A stretch of DNA of 64,000 nt from Mycolicibacterium arenosum (GTDB taxonomy: Bacteria; Actinomycetota; Actinomycetes; Mycobacteriales; Mycobacteriaceae). The notes below the pieces were generated by a model. The model had not been told where the DNA came from. It worked only from the letters and a program-made list of their open reading frames with translations, and did not search any database. Shown here piece by piece: positions 7,228 through 15,718 of this stretch. The stretch is taken from assembly GCF_024320865.1 (NCBI RefSeq), contig NZ_JANDBD010000019.1, positions 37,892 through 101,891 on the forward strand, written 5' to 3'. A program made the position numbers and the translations under genes. Each line of letters starts with the position of its first letter. Within the stretch, counting starts at the first letter, position 1.

Positions 7228-10200
7228 ATGACGGCCTTCGGGCAGCAGCAACCACCGGGCGCCGCTATTGCCGAATTCGAGAACAATCTCGCGCAGCCGC
7301 CGAAGCGTCCCGCGCGGTGGGCGATGAGCAATTGGCCGGTGCGATGGAAAGTCTTCGCCATCGTGGTGGTTCCACTGCTATTGGCGGGTGCATTCGGCGG
7401 CCTGCGGATCTACACCGGCTGGACGGCTACCGACGAGTTGCAACTCGCGTCGGACCGCGCGGACCTCGTCCCCGCCACCGAGGACTACATGGCCTCGCTC
7501 GAGGCGGCACTGCTGGCCAACTCGACCGGCGGCGACCCGCAACCGGCCCTCGCGGCGTTCGACACGAGCAAGCAGAACCTGCAGCGCCACCTCGCCGACA
7601 CCGACATCGTCCCGGACGTCGCCAAGGGCACCCAGACGCTGCTCGAGGGCGGGCAGTCGTTGCTGGATCAGGTCACGGCCAACAGCATCAGCCTGCGCGA
7701 CCGGATCACCACTTACGCACCGATCCTGCTGACCGCCGAGGACGTCGTCACGGGGTCGGTCCGCGTCGACGACGAGCAGATCCGCGCCGAGGCGCTCGGC
7801 CTGTCGCGTGCCATGGGCGCCCGTGGCCAGATGATGATGCAGCAGCTGCTGGTCAACCTCGGCGGCGAGATCCCCGAGCCCGAACTGCGCACGTCGATGG
7901 TCACGCTTGCCGGCACGGAGCCCTCGACGCTGTTCGGCATCAGCCAGGTGCTCGGCATCGGCTCACCCGACGCCGAGAAGCTGCAGAGCGAATTCGTCAC
8001 CCGCATGGGCATCATCTCGGACCCGGCGATCCCGCTGGTGAACAACGCCGAACTCAGCCAATCTCTGCAGGCGACCAACGAGATCGCACTGCAGGTCATC
8101 GACTCCACGAAGTCGGGCATCACCACCGCGATGGCCGATCGGGTGAGCACACAGCGGCAGGAGGCCATCCGCGACTCGGTGGTGGTCGGCGTCGCGATCC
8201 TCGTCGCGCTGCTCGTCGTCCTGCTGGTGGCCCGCACGCTGGTCCGGCCGCTGCGCCGGTTGCGCGACGGCGCCCTGAAAGTCGCCCACGACGACCTCGC
8301 CCGCGAGCTGGAGCGGGTGCGCTCCGGAGGTGCGGTGGGTCCCGTGCAGCCGCTGCCCGTGCACACCACCGAGGAGATCGGCCAGGTCGCGCACGCGGTC
8401 GACGAACTGCACGAGCAGGCCATCCTGCTGGCGGGCGAGCAGGCGAACCTGCAGATGCAGGTCGACGACATGTTCGAGACGCTGTCCCGCCGCAGCCGCT
8501 CACTGGTCGACCAGCAGCTGACGCTGATCGACAACCTCGAGCGCAACGAGGAGGACCCGCAGCGTCTCGAAGCGCTGTTCCGCCTCGACCACCTGGCCGC
8601 GCGCATGCGCCGCAACGGCGCCAACCTACTGGTGCTCGCCGGGTCGAAGGTGCCTCGCGAGCAGGCCGATCCGGTGCCCGTCGCGGCGATCATCAACGCG
8701 GCCGCCTCCGAGGTCGAGGACTACAACCGCGTCGTGACCGCCGTCGTCCCCGAAAGCGAGGTGCTCGGCGTGGTCGCGGGCGACCTCGTCCATCTGCTGG
8801 CCGAGCTGCTGGACAACGCGCTGCGCTACTCGCCGCCCATCTCGCAGGTCCGGGTGTCGGCCGTTCACACCGGAAACGGAGGCCTGGTCATCGAGGTCAG
8901 CGACATCGGCCTCGGGATGACGGATTCCGATCTGCGCGTGGCCAATACGCGCCTGCAGTCCGGCGGTGAGGTCAACCCCTACACCGCGAGGCACATGGGC
9001 CTGTTCGTGGTCGGGCGGCTCGCCTCACAGCACGGCCTGGTCGTGCGGCTGCGCAGTACCGTTGCGGGGGATCCGAATTCGGGCACCACCGCTGGTGTGT
9101 ACCTCCCCGGTGAACTGTTGATCGAGCACGGCGACGGCTACCGGGCGCCCGCACCCGGCGAGTACGGCGCGGTCACTCCGGCCGACGCGCACGCCGGTAT
9201 CGCGACGGCGCTCGCCCTCGACGAGGACCACTCGGGCCACGCCGGGTACGACGAGCAGGGCCGAGACTTCGGTGCCGAACCCGAGTTCGCGCCGGCGCCG
9301 GCAGCCGACCACGGCTACGGCTACGGCTACGGCGGCGAACCGGAATACCGTGGCGAACCCGAATACCGTGGCGAACCCGAATACGGCGCAGAACCCGAGC
9401 CGGATTACCGCAACGGACACGGTGAGATCCCCGTTTCGCTTCTGCCGCAACGTAATCCGGGCGCCAGCGGAATCTCGGGCATACCGTCCATGCCGCCGCC
9501 TCCTCCGTCGGTCGAGCCGGAGTCGGACTGGCCGGACGAGGAGTGGCCCGCCGACTCGATGCCCGCACAGACTCAGCCTCAGCAGCCGTCGTCGTACCCG
9601 CCGCCTCCCGCGGCTCCGCCGCCGGGTCGTCCGGCGCCAACCAACACCTCGGCGTTCTTCGCGTCGCGCGACCAGGCGGCGAACCGGCAGCAGCCGTCGC
9701 CGCCTCCGCCGCCTCCGAACGGGCTACCGAACCGGCCGGTTCCGTACTCCAACGGCGTATCCCGTCCGCCGACCAACGGGGTGCCCCGACCGCCCGCTCC
9801 CGAACCGGAGTCCGACGCCGGCGTGGCGGAGGCCCCGGCAGCGGCGACCGTTCCCGCCACCGGCGATCAGGCACGCAGCAGCGACGGCTCCATCTTCGAC
9901 AAGATGCTGTCGGAGTGGCTCATCGACGATCCCCACGAGCTGGCGCAGAGCTCCGACCTGGATTGGCAGACGGTCTGGGACAAGGGCTGGGAAGCGGCCG
10001 CCGCCGCGGCCGAGGCGCCCGTCGACCAGCACACCGAACACGGCCTGCCGATGCGCACGCCCGGTGTTCGGCTGGTACCCGGTGCCGCCGAACAGGGTGA
10101 GCGCGCCGCCAACGGGCGACACCGCAACGGCGGCGACGCCGAGGGCTCGGATTCGGAACCCCACGACATGCCGCACCGGAATCCGGACGCGGTGCGCAGC

Positions 10201-10278
10201 ACGATCAGTAGTCATTTCGGCGGCGTGCACGCGGGCCGCACGCATGCGCGGGAGATCAGGGAGACGGATAAAGGATGA
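7228..10278 (+). CDS. Conservon histidine-kinase-like sensor (CvnA/Rv3365c type)
   Basis: The protein is 1016 residues. Transmembrane helices at about 42-63 and 314-336 enclose an extracytoplasmic nitrate-sensor-like helical domain; a HAMP-like linker follows (TLVRPLRRLRDGA), then the conservon dimerisation region (HLAARMRRNGANLLVLAG), then a HATPase domain at about 511-628 (LLAELLDNALRYSPP, DIGLGM, GLFVVGRLA). Residues about 640-880 are low-complexity and proline-rich, including three EYRGEP-like hexads, and a conserved-looking C-terminal helix follows (FDKMLSEWLIDDP, DWQTVWDKGWEAA). It is the first gene of a five-gene unit with roadblock, DUF742, GTPase and MfpA proteins. No response regulator is linked, which is typical of conservons. 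It probably signals through the small GTPase. Confidence 0.93.
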   Translation: MTAFGQQQPPGAAIAEFENNLAQPPKRPARWAMSNWPVRWKVFAIVVVPLLLAGAFGGLRIYTGWTATDELQLASDRADLVPATEDYMASLEAALLANSTGGDPQPALAAFDTSKQNLQRHLADTDIVPDVAKGTQTLLEGGQSLLDQVTANSISLRDRITTYAPILLTAEDVVTGSVRVDDEQIRAEALGLSRAMGARGQMMMQQLLVNLGGEIPEPELRTSMVTLAGTEPSTLFGISQVLGIGSPDAEKLQSEFVTRMGIISDPAIPLVNNAELSQSLQATNEIALQVIDSTKSGITTAMADRVSTQRQEAIRDSVVVGVAILVALLVVLLVARTLVRPLRRLRDGALKVAHDDLARELERVRSGGAVGPVQPLPVHTTEEIGQVAHAVDELHEQAILLAGEQANLQMQVDDMFETLSRRSRSLVDQQLTLIDNLERNEEDPQRLEALFRLDHLAARMRRNGANLLVLAGSKVPREQADPVPVAAIINAAASEVEDYNRVVTAVVPESEVLGVVAGDLVHLLAELLDNALRYSPPISQVRVSAVHTGNGGLVIEVSDIGLGMTDSDLRVANTRLQSGGEVNPYTARHMGLFVVGRLASQHGLVVRLRSTVAGDPNSGTTAGVYLPGELLIEHGDGYRAPAPGEYGAVTPADAHAGIATALALDEDHSGHAGYDEQGRDFGAEPEFAPAPAADHGYGYGYGGEPEYRGEPEYRGEPEYGAEPEPDYRNGHGEIPVSLLPQRNPGASGISGIPSMPPPPPSVEPESDWPDEEWPADSMPAQTQPQQPSSYPPPPAAPPPGRPAPTNTSAFFASRDQAANRQQPSPPPPPPNGLPNRPVPYSNGVSRPPTNGVPRPPAPEPESDAGVAEAPAAATVPATGDQARSSDGSIFDKMLSEWLIDDPHELAQSSDLDWQTVWDKGWEAAAAAAEAPVDQHTEHGLPMRTPGVRLVPGAAEQGERAANGRHRNGGDAEGSDSEPHDMPHRNPDAVRSTISSHFGGVHAGRTHAREIRETDKG
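9343..9396. repeat. Three 18-bp in-frame tandem repeats in the sensor gene
   Basis: Units start at 9343, 9361 and 9379 and encode EYRGEP, EYRGEP and EYGAEP. The first two are identical in DNA and the third is diverged. They lie in the disordered tail and are likely to vary in number between strains. Confidence 0.85.
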
Positions 10279-10285
10279 CGCGGCT

Positions 10286-10696
10286 GTGACCCGTTCAGGA
10301 CAACGAGACTCTCTGGACTGGCTGGTCTCCAAGTTCGCGAGGGAGGTTGCCGGCGTGTCGCACGCGATCCTGGTATCCGCCGACGGCCTGCTGATGGCGG
10401 CCAGCGAGCACATGCCAGGAGAGCGCGCCGATCAGCTCGCGGCGGTGGCGTCGGGGATGGCGAGCCTGTCGACCGGTGCCGCGCAGCTCTTCGACGGCGG
10501 CTACGTCATGCAGTCGATCGTCGAGATGGAGAACGGCTATCTGCTGTTGATGCGCGTGGGGGACGGGTCGAACCTGGCGACGCTGGCGACGCCGGGCTGC
10601 GATATCGGCCAGATCGGCTTCGAGATGGCCGTGCTCGTCGAACAGGTGGGCACCGTGATCCAGTCCGGACGCAGACGCGCCGGGCAGTCGTCTTGA
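10286..10696 (+). CDS. Roadblock/LC7 domain protein of conservon (CvnB type)
   Basis: The protein is 136 residues from the GTG at 10286, 7 bp after the sensor stop; this start gives MTRSGQRDSLDWLVSKF, the N-terminus I recall for Rv3364c. The roadblock/LC7 fold is indicated by SHAILVSADGLLMAASEHMP, a central helix with DQLAAVASGMASLS, and YLLLMRVGDGSNLATLATPGCDIGQIGFEMAVLV. Such proteins act as regulatory or scaffolding partners, comparable to MglB, for small GTPases; here the GTPase lies two genes downstream. It is cytosolic and probably dimeric. Confidence 0.92.
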   Translation: MTRSGQRDSLDWLVSKFAREVAGVSHAILVSADGLLMAASEHMPGERADQLAAVASGMASLSTGAAQLFDGGYVMQSIVEMENGYLLLMRVGDGSNLATLATPGCDIGQIGFEMAVLVEQVGTVIQSGRRRAGQSS

Positions 10697-10703
10697 GCCG
10701 CCG

Positions 10704-11090
10704 ATGGACGCGCCACACGACACCTGGGACACCGGCGGGATGAGGGAAGGGGCCAGCCTGGTTCGGCCCTACATCCTGACATCGGGTCGCACTCGGTCGC
10801 GTGTCGCACTGGCGCTCGAGGCTCCGATCAGGACACTGGACCCTGCGCCCGCGCCGCGTTGGCCCGGCAGTGATGTTCGTGCCAAGATTCTTCAGTTGGG
10901 TGTCGAGGCCCCCTCGGTCGCCGAGATCGCCGCACGCCTGTCGTTGCCGCTCGGTGTGGCGCGTGTGCTGATCGGGGACCTGGTGGCTCAGGGCTACGCA
11001 CAGGTCCACGACACGCTCGACGAGACGTCGACGACCGACGAACGACGCGAACTGATCGGAAGGACCCTGCGTGGCCTACGGGCACTCTGA
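10704..11090 (+). CDS. DUF742 protein of conservon (CvnC type)
   Basis: The protein is 128 residues. It contains the DUF742 pattern: LVRPYILTSGRTRS near the N-terminus, then a winged-helix-like stretch (SVAEIAARLSLPLGVARVLIGDLVAQGYAQVH). The fold suggests a DNA-binding or adaptor role, but none is proven for the family as far as I know. The start is 7 bp after the roadblock stop, and the end overlaps the GTPase gene by 20 bp, so translation is tightly linked. Confidence 0.92.
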   Translation: MDAPHDTWDTGGMREGASLVRPYILTSGRTRSRVALALEAPIRTLDPAPAPRWPGSDVRAKILQLGVEAPSVAEIAARLSLPLGVARVLIGDLVAQGYAQVHDTLDETSTTDERRELIGRTLRGLRAL

Positions 11091-11649
11091 GGGGCGCACC
11101 GCCTCGACGAAGATCGTCATCTCCGGCGGCTTCGGCGCAGGCAAGACGACGTTCGTGGGTGCCGTGTCCGAGATCATGCCGCTGCGCACCGAGGCGCTGG
11201 TGACCAACGCCTCGCAGGGCGTCGACGGGCTGGAGGCCACGCCGGAGAAGAACACCACGACGGTCGCCATGGACTTCGGTCGCATCACCCTCGCCGAGGA
11301 TCTGGTGCTCTACCTGTTCGGGACGCCGGGCCAGCGCCGCTTCTGGTTCATGTGGGATGACCTGGTCCGCGGCGCGATCGGGGCGATCGTCCTGGTCGAC
11401 GTGCGGCGGTTGCAGGACAGCTTCGCGGCGGTCGACTTCTTCGAAGCCCGGCGGCTGCCGTTCCTCGTCGCGGTCAACGAGTTCGACGGCGCGCCCCGGT
11501 ATCCGCACCCGGAGGTCCGCAAGGCGCTCGCGCTCGCCGAGCACATCCCGATCGTCACCGTCGACGCGCGTGACCGGCACTCCGCCAAGGCGGCGTTGAT
11601 CGCCGTCACGGAGTACGCGTTGATGAACCTGTCCACGCTGCCGGGGTGA
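11071..11649 (+). CDS. Conservon small GTPase (CvnD type)
   Basis: The protein is 192 residues from the GTG at 11071, inside the end of the DUF742 gene. The P-loop is GGFGAGKTTFVGA. The switch II region is LFGTPGQRRFW, with Gly-Thr-Pro-Gly replacing the usual DxxG, as is common in this MglA-like family. The base-specificity motif is NEFD in place of NKxD. The family hydrolyses GTP and is thought to act as the switch of the conservon. In mycobacteria the gene is followed by mfpA, and MfpB, the name used for this GTPase in M. smegmatis, has been linked to MfpA function. It overlaps mfpA by 4 bp. Confidence 0.93.
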   Translation: MAYGHSEGRTASTKIVISGGFGAGKTTFVGAVSEIMPLRTEALVTNASQGVDGLEATPEKNTTTVAMDFGRITLAEDLVLYLFGTPGQRRFWFMWDDLVRGAIGAIVLVDVRRLQDSFAAVDFFEARRLPFLVAVNEFDGAPRYPHPEVRKALALAEHIPIVTVDARDRHSAKAALIAVTEYALMNLSTLPG

Positions 11650-12218
11650 GCACGTCGCACGACGACGACATGGTCTGGCTCGACCGGGAGTACGTCGGCC
11701 ACGACTTCCGTGACGACGATCTGAGCCGCCTGCGCACCGAGCGGGTGGTGTTCACCGAGTGCGATTTCAGCGGAGTCAACCTCACCGAGTCCGAGCATGT
11801 CGGCTCGGCCTTCCGCAACTGCACGTTCCGGCGGACCATGCTGTTTCACAGCAGCTTTCACGGATGCAGTCTGCTGGGTTCGGTGTTCACCGAGTGCCGG
11901 CTGCGACCGCTGACGATGAGCGAAGTGGACCTGACGCTGGCGGTGCTCGCCGGCTGCGACCTGCGCAGCGTCGACCTCAGCGACTGCCGGTTGGCGGAGG
12001 CGAGCCTGGTCGGAACGGATCTGCGTAAGGCCGTGCTGCGCGGTGCGGACCTGCGCGGCGCTCGCACCCAGAACGCCCGCTTCGAGCAGGCGGACCTGCG
12101 CAGAGCGCGCGTCGACGCGACGTTCTGGACCACCGCCGCGGTCAGGGGTGCCAAGATCGACGTCGACCAGGCCCTGGCGTACGCGGTCGCGCACGGTCTC
12201 GACGTCGGAGGGAGTTAG
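11646..12218 (+). CDS. mfpA: Pentapeptide-repeat DNA-gyrase inhibitor MfpA
   Basis: The protein is 190 residues from a GTG that overlaps the GTPase stop (GTGA). Tandem pentapeptides with central Leu or Phe fill most of the protein (ECDFSGVNLTES, RNCTFRRTML, TDLRKAVLRGADLRGARTQN), which gives the right-handed quadrilateral beta-helix that mimics B-form DNA. MfpA of M. tuberculosis (Rv3361c) and M. smegmatis binds DNA gyrase and lowers fluoroquinolone action. The C-terminal VDVDQALAYAVAHGLD-like end matches the family's dimerisation module (here IDVDQALAYAVAHGL). It is the fifth gene of the conservon unit. Confidence 0.95.
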   Translation: MSTSHDDDMVWLDREYVGHDFRDDDLSRLRTERVVFTECDFSGVNLTESEHVGSAFRNCTFRRTMLFHSSFHGCSLLGSVFTECRLRPLTMSEVDLTLAVLAGCDLRSVDLSDCRLAEASLVGTDLRKAVLRGADLRGARTQNARFEQADLRRARVDATFWTTAAVRGAKIDVDQALAYAVAHGLDVGGS

Positions 12219-12222
12219 CAGT

Positions 12223-12474
12223 GTCGACCCCGTCAGGGGACGAGCGGCGATCCGCGAGTTCCACCGAGAGACGTTCGCGGGTGGTCCGTTGACGTGTACG
12301 CCGGTGAACCTCGTCGTCGACGGCGAGTGGGCGGCCATCGAGTGGACCGATCCCGCGGGCTTTCGCGGATGTGGGTTCTTCCGGGTCGTCGACGACCTCA
12401 TCGTCACCCAGCGCGGCTACTGGGACAGCGCACAGCTCAACGAGATTCACCCCGACGTGCACGGAGCGAGCTAG
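12223..12474 (+). pseudogene. C-terminal fragment of an NTF2/SnoaL-fold protein
   Basis: The frame encodes VDPVRGRAAIREFHRETFAG, then TPVNLVVDGEWAAIEWTDPAGF and RGCGFFRVVDDLIVTQRGYWD, a clear NTF2-like second half. The first 35-45 residues that normally precede DPVRGR (the pocket-forming helices) are missing, because the sequence upstream in this frame is the out-of-frame end of mfpA. No ATG or GTG lies at a sensible place; a GTG at 12221 is in another frame. It is therefore more likely a 5'-truncated remnant than a working gene, although a short product starting at an internal TTG or GTG (about 12291-12303) cannot be excluded. Confidence 0.6.
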
Positions 12475-12488
12475 CCCCGCTCAGGGGA

Positions 12489-15215
12489 TCACTTCCCCTT
12501 GAGGCGGATCTTCCAGCGCACGAAGCTCAGGTAGAAGATCGACAGCAGCACCAGCATTCCGAAGTCGAGCAGCCAGACGCTCTTGGCGAGGTCGCCTCTC
12601 TGGTCGACGGGCCCGCCGAACTCGCCCAGCTGCGCCGGGCCACCCTCCTTGATCGGCAACGGCAGCGCCCCGGCGTAGTGCTTCCACAACCCGTCGGCGG
12701 GCAGAATCGGCGGCCGCACCATCTCGGGCAGACCCACGGTGGAAGCGGTGATGGCGAAACCCCAACGTGCCGGGGTGATCCAGGACAACTGGTCGAGGCC
12801 GATGCGACCCGTCACGGGGATCATGCCGCCTGAGAACACCAACTGGCTCATGACCGCGACCACCAGCATCGGCATGATCTGGTCGCTGGTCTTGGCCATC
12901 GACGACAGTGCGAAACCGACGCACGCGGCGCAGATCGTCGCGGCGGCCATGCCGACGTAGAGCTCGATCGCCGCGGCCGTCCCGCCGTCGCCCAGGAACG
13001 TCAGGACGACCGGCCCGTTCTTCGGAGTGCCGACGCCCGCGATCGTGATGAGCATGACGATGCCGGACTGGAGAATCGCGAAGACCGAGTAGATGGACAC
13101 CTTCGCGGCGAGGTACGCGGTGGTCGACAACCCCACCGCCTGCTCGCGCAGGAAGATCGCACGTTCGCCGATGAGGTCGCGGATGGTCAGGGCGGTGCCC
13201 ATGAAGATCGCGCCGACGTTCATCAGGACCAGCACCTGGCCCGGCTGGTTCGGCGCGTCACCCGCCGGGTCGGGTACGCCGAAGCCGGTCGTGCCGGGCA
13301 CCGATAGCGACAGCGCACCCATGATGAGCGGCAGACACGCGAGGAAGATGAAGTATCCGCGGTCGGAGACGATGAGCCGCAGCTGCCGTCGCGCGATCGT
13401 CGAGAACTGCCGGACCACGCTGGTGTGCACCGGCTGGCCAAGGTCGGCGGGCGCCTCGGCCTGTGGCGGTGGCGGCGGTGGACCGTGCCGCTCGAGGAAT
13501 TTGCGCTTGGCGCCCTCGGGATCACCGGCGACGCTGCTGAAGATGTCGGCCCAGTTGGTGGTGCCGAGCTGCGGGCCGATCTGATCCGGCGGCCCGCAGA
13601 ACGCCGTCTTGCCGCCGGGGGCGAGCAGCAGCACCTGGTCGCAGACGTCGAGGTAGGTCAGCGAGTGGGTGACCACCAGCACGACGCGGCCGGCGTCGGC
13701 GAGCTGGCGCAGCATGGTCATGACCTGGCGGTCGAGCGCGGGGTCCAGACCTGACGTCGGTTCGTCGAGGATGAGAAGCGAAGGGCCGGTGAGCAGTTCG
13801 AGCGCCACCGAGGCGCGTTTGCGTTGGCCACCGGACAGCTTGTCGACGCGGGTGTCGAGGTGTTTGGTCATCTCGAGTTCCTCGAGGACGCGCATCACCT
13901 GCTGTTCGCGGTCTTCCTTCGTGCTGTCGGGCGGTAGGCGGAGCTCGGCGGCGTACATCAGCGCCTGGCGCACGGTCAGCTGGCCGTGTACTACGTCGTC
14001 CTGCGGGACCATGCCGATTCGGGAGCGGAGGCTGGCGTACTCGGCGTGGACGTCGTGGCCCTCGAACGAGACCCGGCCCGTCGTGGGGTGGGTGAGGCCG
14101 GCGACCATCTTGGAGAAGGTCGACTTTCCGGCGCCCGACGGTCCGATGACGGCGGTGAGGGTGCCGGGCCGTGCGGAGATCGAGATGTTGTCGAGCAGCG
14201 TCTTGTTGCCCTCGATGGTCCACGTGACGCCGTAGGCGTCGAGACCGCCGGTCTTGGTGGCCGCCTCGGTCTCGTTGCGTCGGGCCAGCGTGCCGTTGCC
14301 GAAGACGAGGTCGACGTTGCCGATGGTGACGACGTCGCCGTCGCGCAGGGTGGCGGCGTCGACGCGCTGGCCGTTGACGAACGTGCCGTTGATGCTCTTG
14401 TTGTCGCGGATCGTCGTCCCGGTGGGCGACGGGAGCAGCGTCGCGTGGTGCCGCGAGGCCAGCACGTCGGGAATGACGATGTCGTTGTCGGTGGCGCGGC
14501 CGATCTTGACCCCGCCGGTCGCGACCTCGGTGGTCCCGCGGCCGGGCCGCAGGATCTTGAGCATGCTCGTCGCGAGGTTGGGCTGGCCCGTGGCCACGTT
14601 CCCCTGCCCGTCCATGGGACGCGGAACTGCGGCGGGGCCCATCTGGGTGGCGGCGGGGTTTCCGCCGGAGGGGGGCGACACCTGTTGCGGCGCACTGGGA
14701 TACGCGGGTGCGCCGGCGCGGGGCATCGGGGCGCTCTGGTGCGGCCGGGGACCGTTCGGCGGACCCATCGGGCCCGACGGGTAGCGCGGCTGCGGCGACG
14801 ACGGCGGGTGGTAGGCGGGGCCGGGGGGCGCCGTCGGGTACTGAGCGGCGGGGCGCGCCGCGATCGGGACCGACTGCGTCGGCGGCGGCGAGCCGACGTT
14901 GCCCTGGTGCTGGCCGACGTCGAACGTCAGCGCGGGACCGTCGGGGTTGCCGATGTTCACGGTCAGGCCGTCGCTGATGTCCGTGACCGGCACGCGCTGG
15001 TTGCGCACGTACAGACCGTTGAGGCTGCCGTTGTCGATGGCGAGCCAGCGGCCCTGGTCGAATCGCAGGATCAGGTGCGCGCGCGAGATCAACGGGTGGG
15101 CGACTCGGACGTCGGCGCGCAGGTCGCGGCCGACAACCACGTCGTTGCCCGCGGCGAAGTTCCGGGCGGACCCGTCGTACTTGACGGTCAATGCAGGTGG
15201 GGCGGGTCGGCTCAT
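12489..15215 (-). CDS. FHA-FHA-ABC exporter, Rv1747-like
   Basis: The protein is 908 residues; the ATG at 15215 is preferred over an upstream TTG. An N-terminal FHA domain (about 20-75; VVGRDLRADV, SRAH, NGLYV), a Pro-rich linker (about 105-200) and a second FHA domain (about 230-310; KIGRATDNDI, SRHH, NGTFVNG) both keep the phosphothreonine-binding Arg, Ser and Asn. An ABC ATPase follows with Walker A GPSGAGKS near 360, signature LSGGQRKR near 461 and Walker B LLILDEP near 481, then an ABC-2 type membrane domain with about six helices (615-905). Rv1747 of M. tuberculosis has the same layout, is phosphorylated by PknF and is implicated in cell-wall lipid export. No kinase is adjacent here; the nearest is at 57376. 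Confidence 0.94.
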   Translation of the reverse strand: MSRPAPPALTVKYDGSARNFAAGNDVVVGRDLRADVRVAHPLISRAHLILRFDQGRWLAIDNGSLNGLYVRNQRVPVTDISDGLTVNIGNPDGPALTFDVGQHQGNVGSPPPTQSVPIAARPAAQYPTAPPGPAYHPPSSPQPRYPSGPMGPPNGPRPHQSAPMPRAGAPAYPSAPQQVSPPSGGNPAATQMGPAAVPRPMDGQGNVATGQPNLATSMLKILRPGRGTTEVATGGVKIGRATDNDIVIPDVLASRHHATLLPSPTGTTIRDNKSINGTFVNGQRVDAATLRDGDVVTIGNVDLVFGNGTLARRNETEAATKTGGLDAYGVTWTIEGNKTLLDNISISARPGTLTAVIGPSGAGKSTFSKMVAGLTHPTTGRVSFEGHDVHAEYASLRSRIGMVPQDDVVHGQLTVRQALMYAAELRLPPDSTKEDREQQVMRVLEELEMTKHLDTRVDKLSGGQRKRASVALELLTGPSLLILDEPTSGLDPALDRQVMTMLRQLADAGRVVLVVTHSLTYLDVCDQVLLLAPGGKTAFCGPPDQIGPQLGTTNWADIFSSVAGDPEGAKRKFLERHGPPPPPPQAEAPADLGQPVHTSVVRQFSTIARRQLRLIVSDRGYFIFLACLPLIMGALSLSVPGTTGFGVPDPAGDAPNQPGQVLVLMNVGAIFMGTALTIRDLIGERAIFLREQAVGLSTTAYLAAKVSIYSVFAILQSGIVMLITIAGVGTPKNGPVVLTFLGDGGTAAAIELYVGMAAATICAACVGFALSSMAKTSDQIMPMLVVAVMSQLVFSGGMIPVTGRIGLDQLSWITPARWGFAITASTVGLPEMVRPPILPADGLWKHYAGALPLPIKEGGPAQLGEFGGPVDQRGDLAKSVWLLDFGMLVLLSIFYLSFVRWKIRLKGK

Positions 15216-15266
15216 CGGGTGCAACTCTAACGGTATGAGGCCCGCCCGCGCCTGCGGTCCGCGCCC

Positions 15267-15677
15267 TTAGTTCGGGACCGGAATCCGCCAGCTTACGGTG
15301 TCGGTGATCTGGTGCAGCCCCGTCATCCGGTCGCCCTCGGCGTCGATCACGTGGGCGAACGCCGCGTCGACGGCGGCGTTGTCCGCTTTGGACCGGCCGC
15401 GGTAGTGGCCGAGGACCACGACGCGCTGATCCGACACGGTCAGGTACTCGCTCGGTTCGACGGAGATGTCGTAGGCCTCGTCGATGGTCGCCCACACGCC
15501 GAGCATGTCCTGCGCGCCGTGATGCGGGCCTCCGACGCCGTGCGGCATTCCGGCACTGACCAGGCCCTCGAAGTCGTCGGCGAGCAGTGTCAGCAGGGCT
15601 TCGGCGTCGGCCCCCGCGAGCGCGTCGTAGAACCGGCGCGCGACGGAGGTGGCGGTGGCGGGTGTGTCGGTCGGCAT
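15267..15677 (-). CDS. SnoaL/NTF2-like ketosteroid-isomerase-fold protein
   Basis: The protein is 136 residues from the ATG at 15677, preceded by an excellent AAGGAGG ribosome-binding site. SnoaL-like features: ARRFYDALAGADAEALLTLL near the N-terminus, DDFEGLVSAGMP, VWATIDEAYDISVEPSEYL and the strand VVVLGHYRGRS. These proteins bind or isomerise small hydrophobic substrates; the ligand is unknown here. It is divergent from a TetR regulator, with a 41-bp gap holding a short palindrome, so it is probably the regulator's target. Confidence 0.85.
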   Translation of the reverse strand: MPTDTPATATSVARRFYDALAGADAEALLTLLADDFEGLVSAGMPHGVGGPHHGAQDMLGVWATIDEAYDISVEPSEYLTVSDQRVVVLGHYRGRSKADNAAVDAAFAHVIDAEGDRMTGLHQITDTVSWRIPVPN

Positions 15678-15693
15678 GTCGAGCCTCCTTTTT

Positions 15694-15705
15694 AGAGATG
15701 TCTCT
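15694..15705. promoter_or_regulatory. Candidate TetR operator
   Basis: AGAGA-TG-TCTCT is a 5-bp inverted repeat with a 2-nt centre in the 41-bp divergent gap. It sits immediately upstream of the SnoaL ribosome-binding site and about 14 bp before the regulator start, where binding would block both genes. Confidence 0.5.
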
Positions 15706-15718
15706 CTATTATTAGCTC

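Noticed and set aside
13522..15495. 657-residue Arg/Pro-rich frame overlapping the FHA exporter
   Set aside because: It is on the same strand in a shifted frame of a clear ABC/FHA gene.
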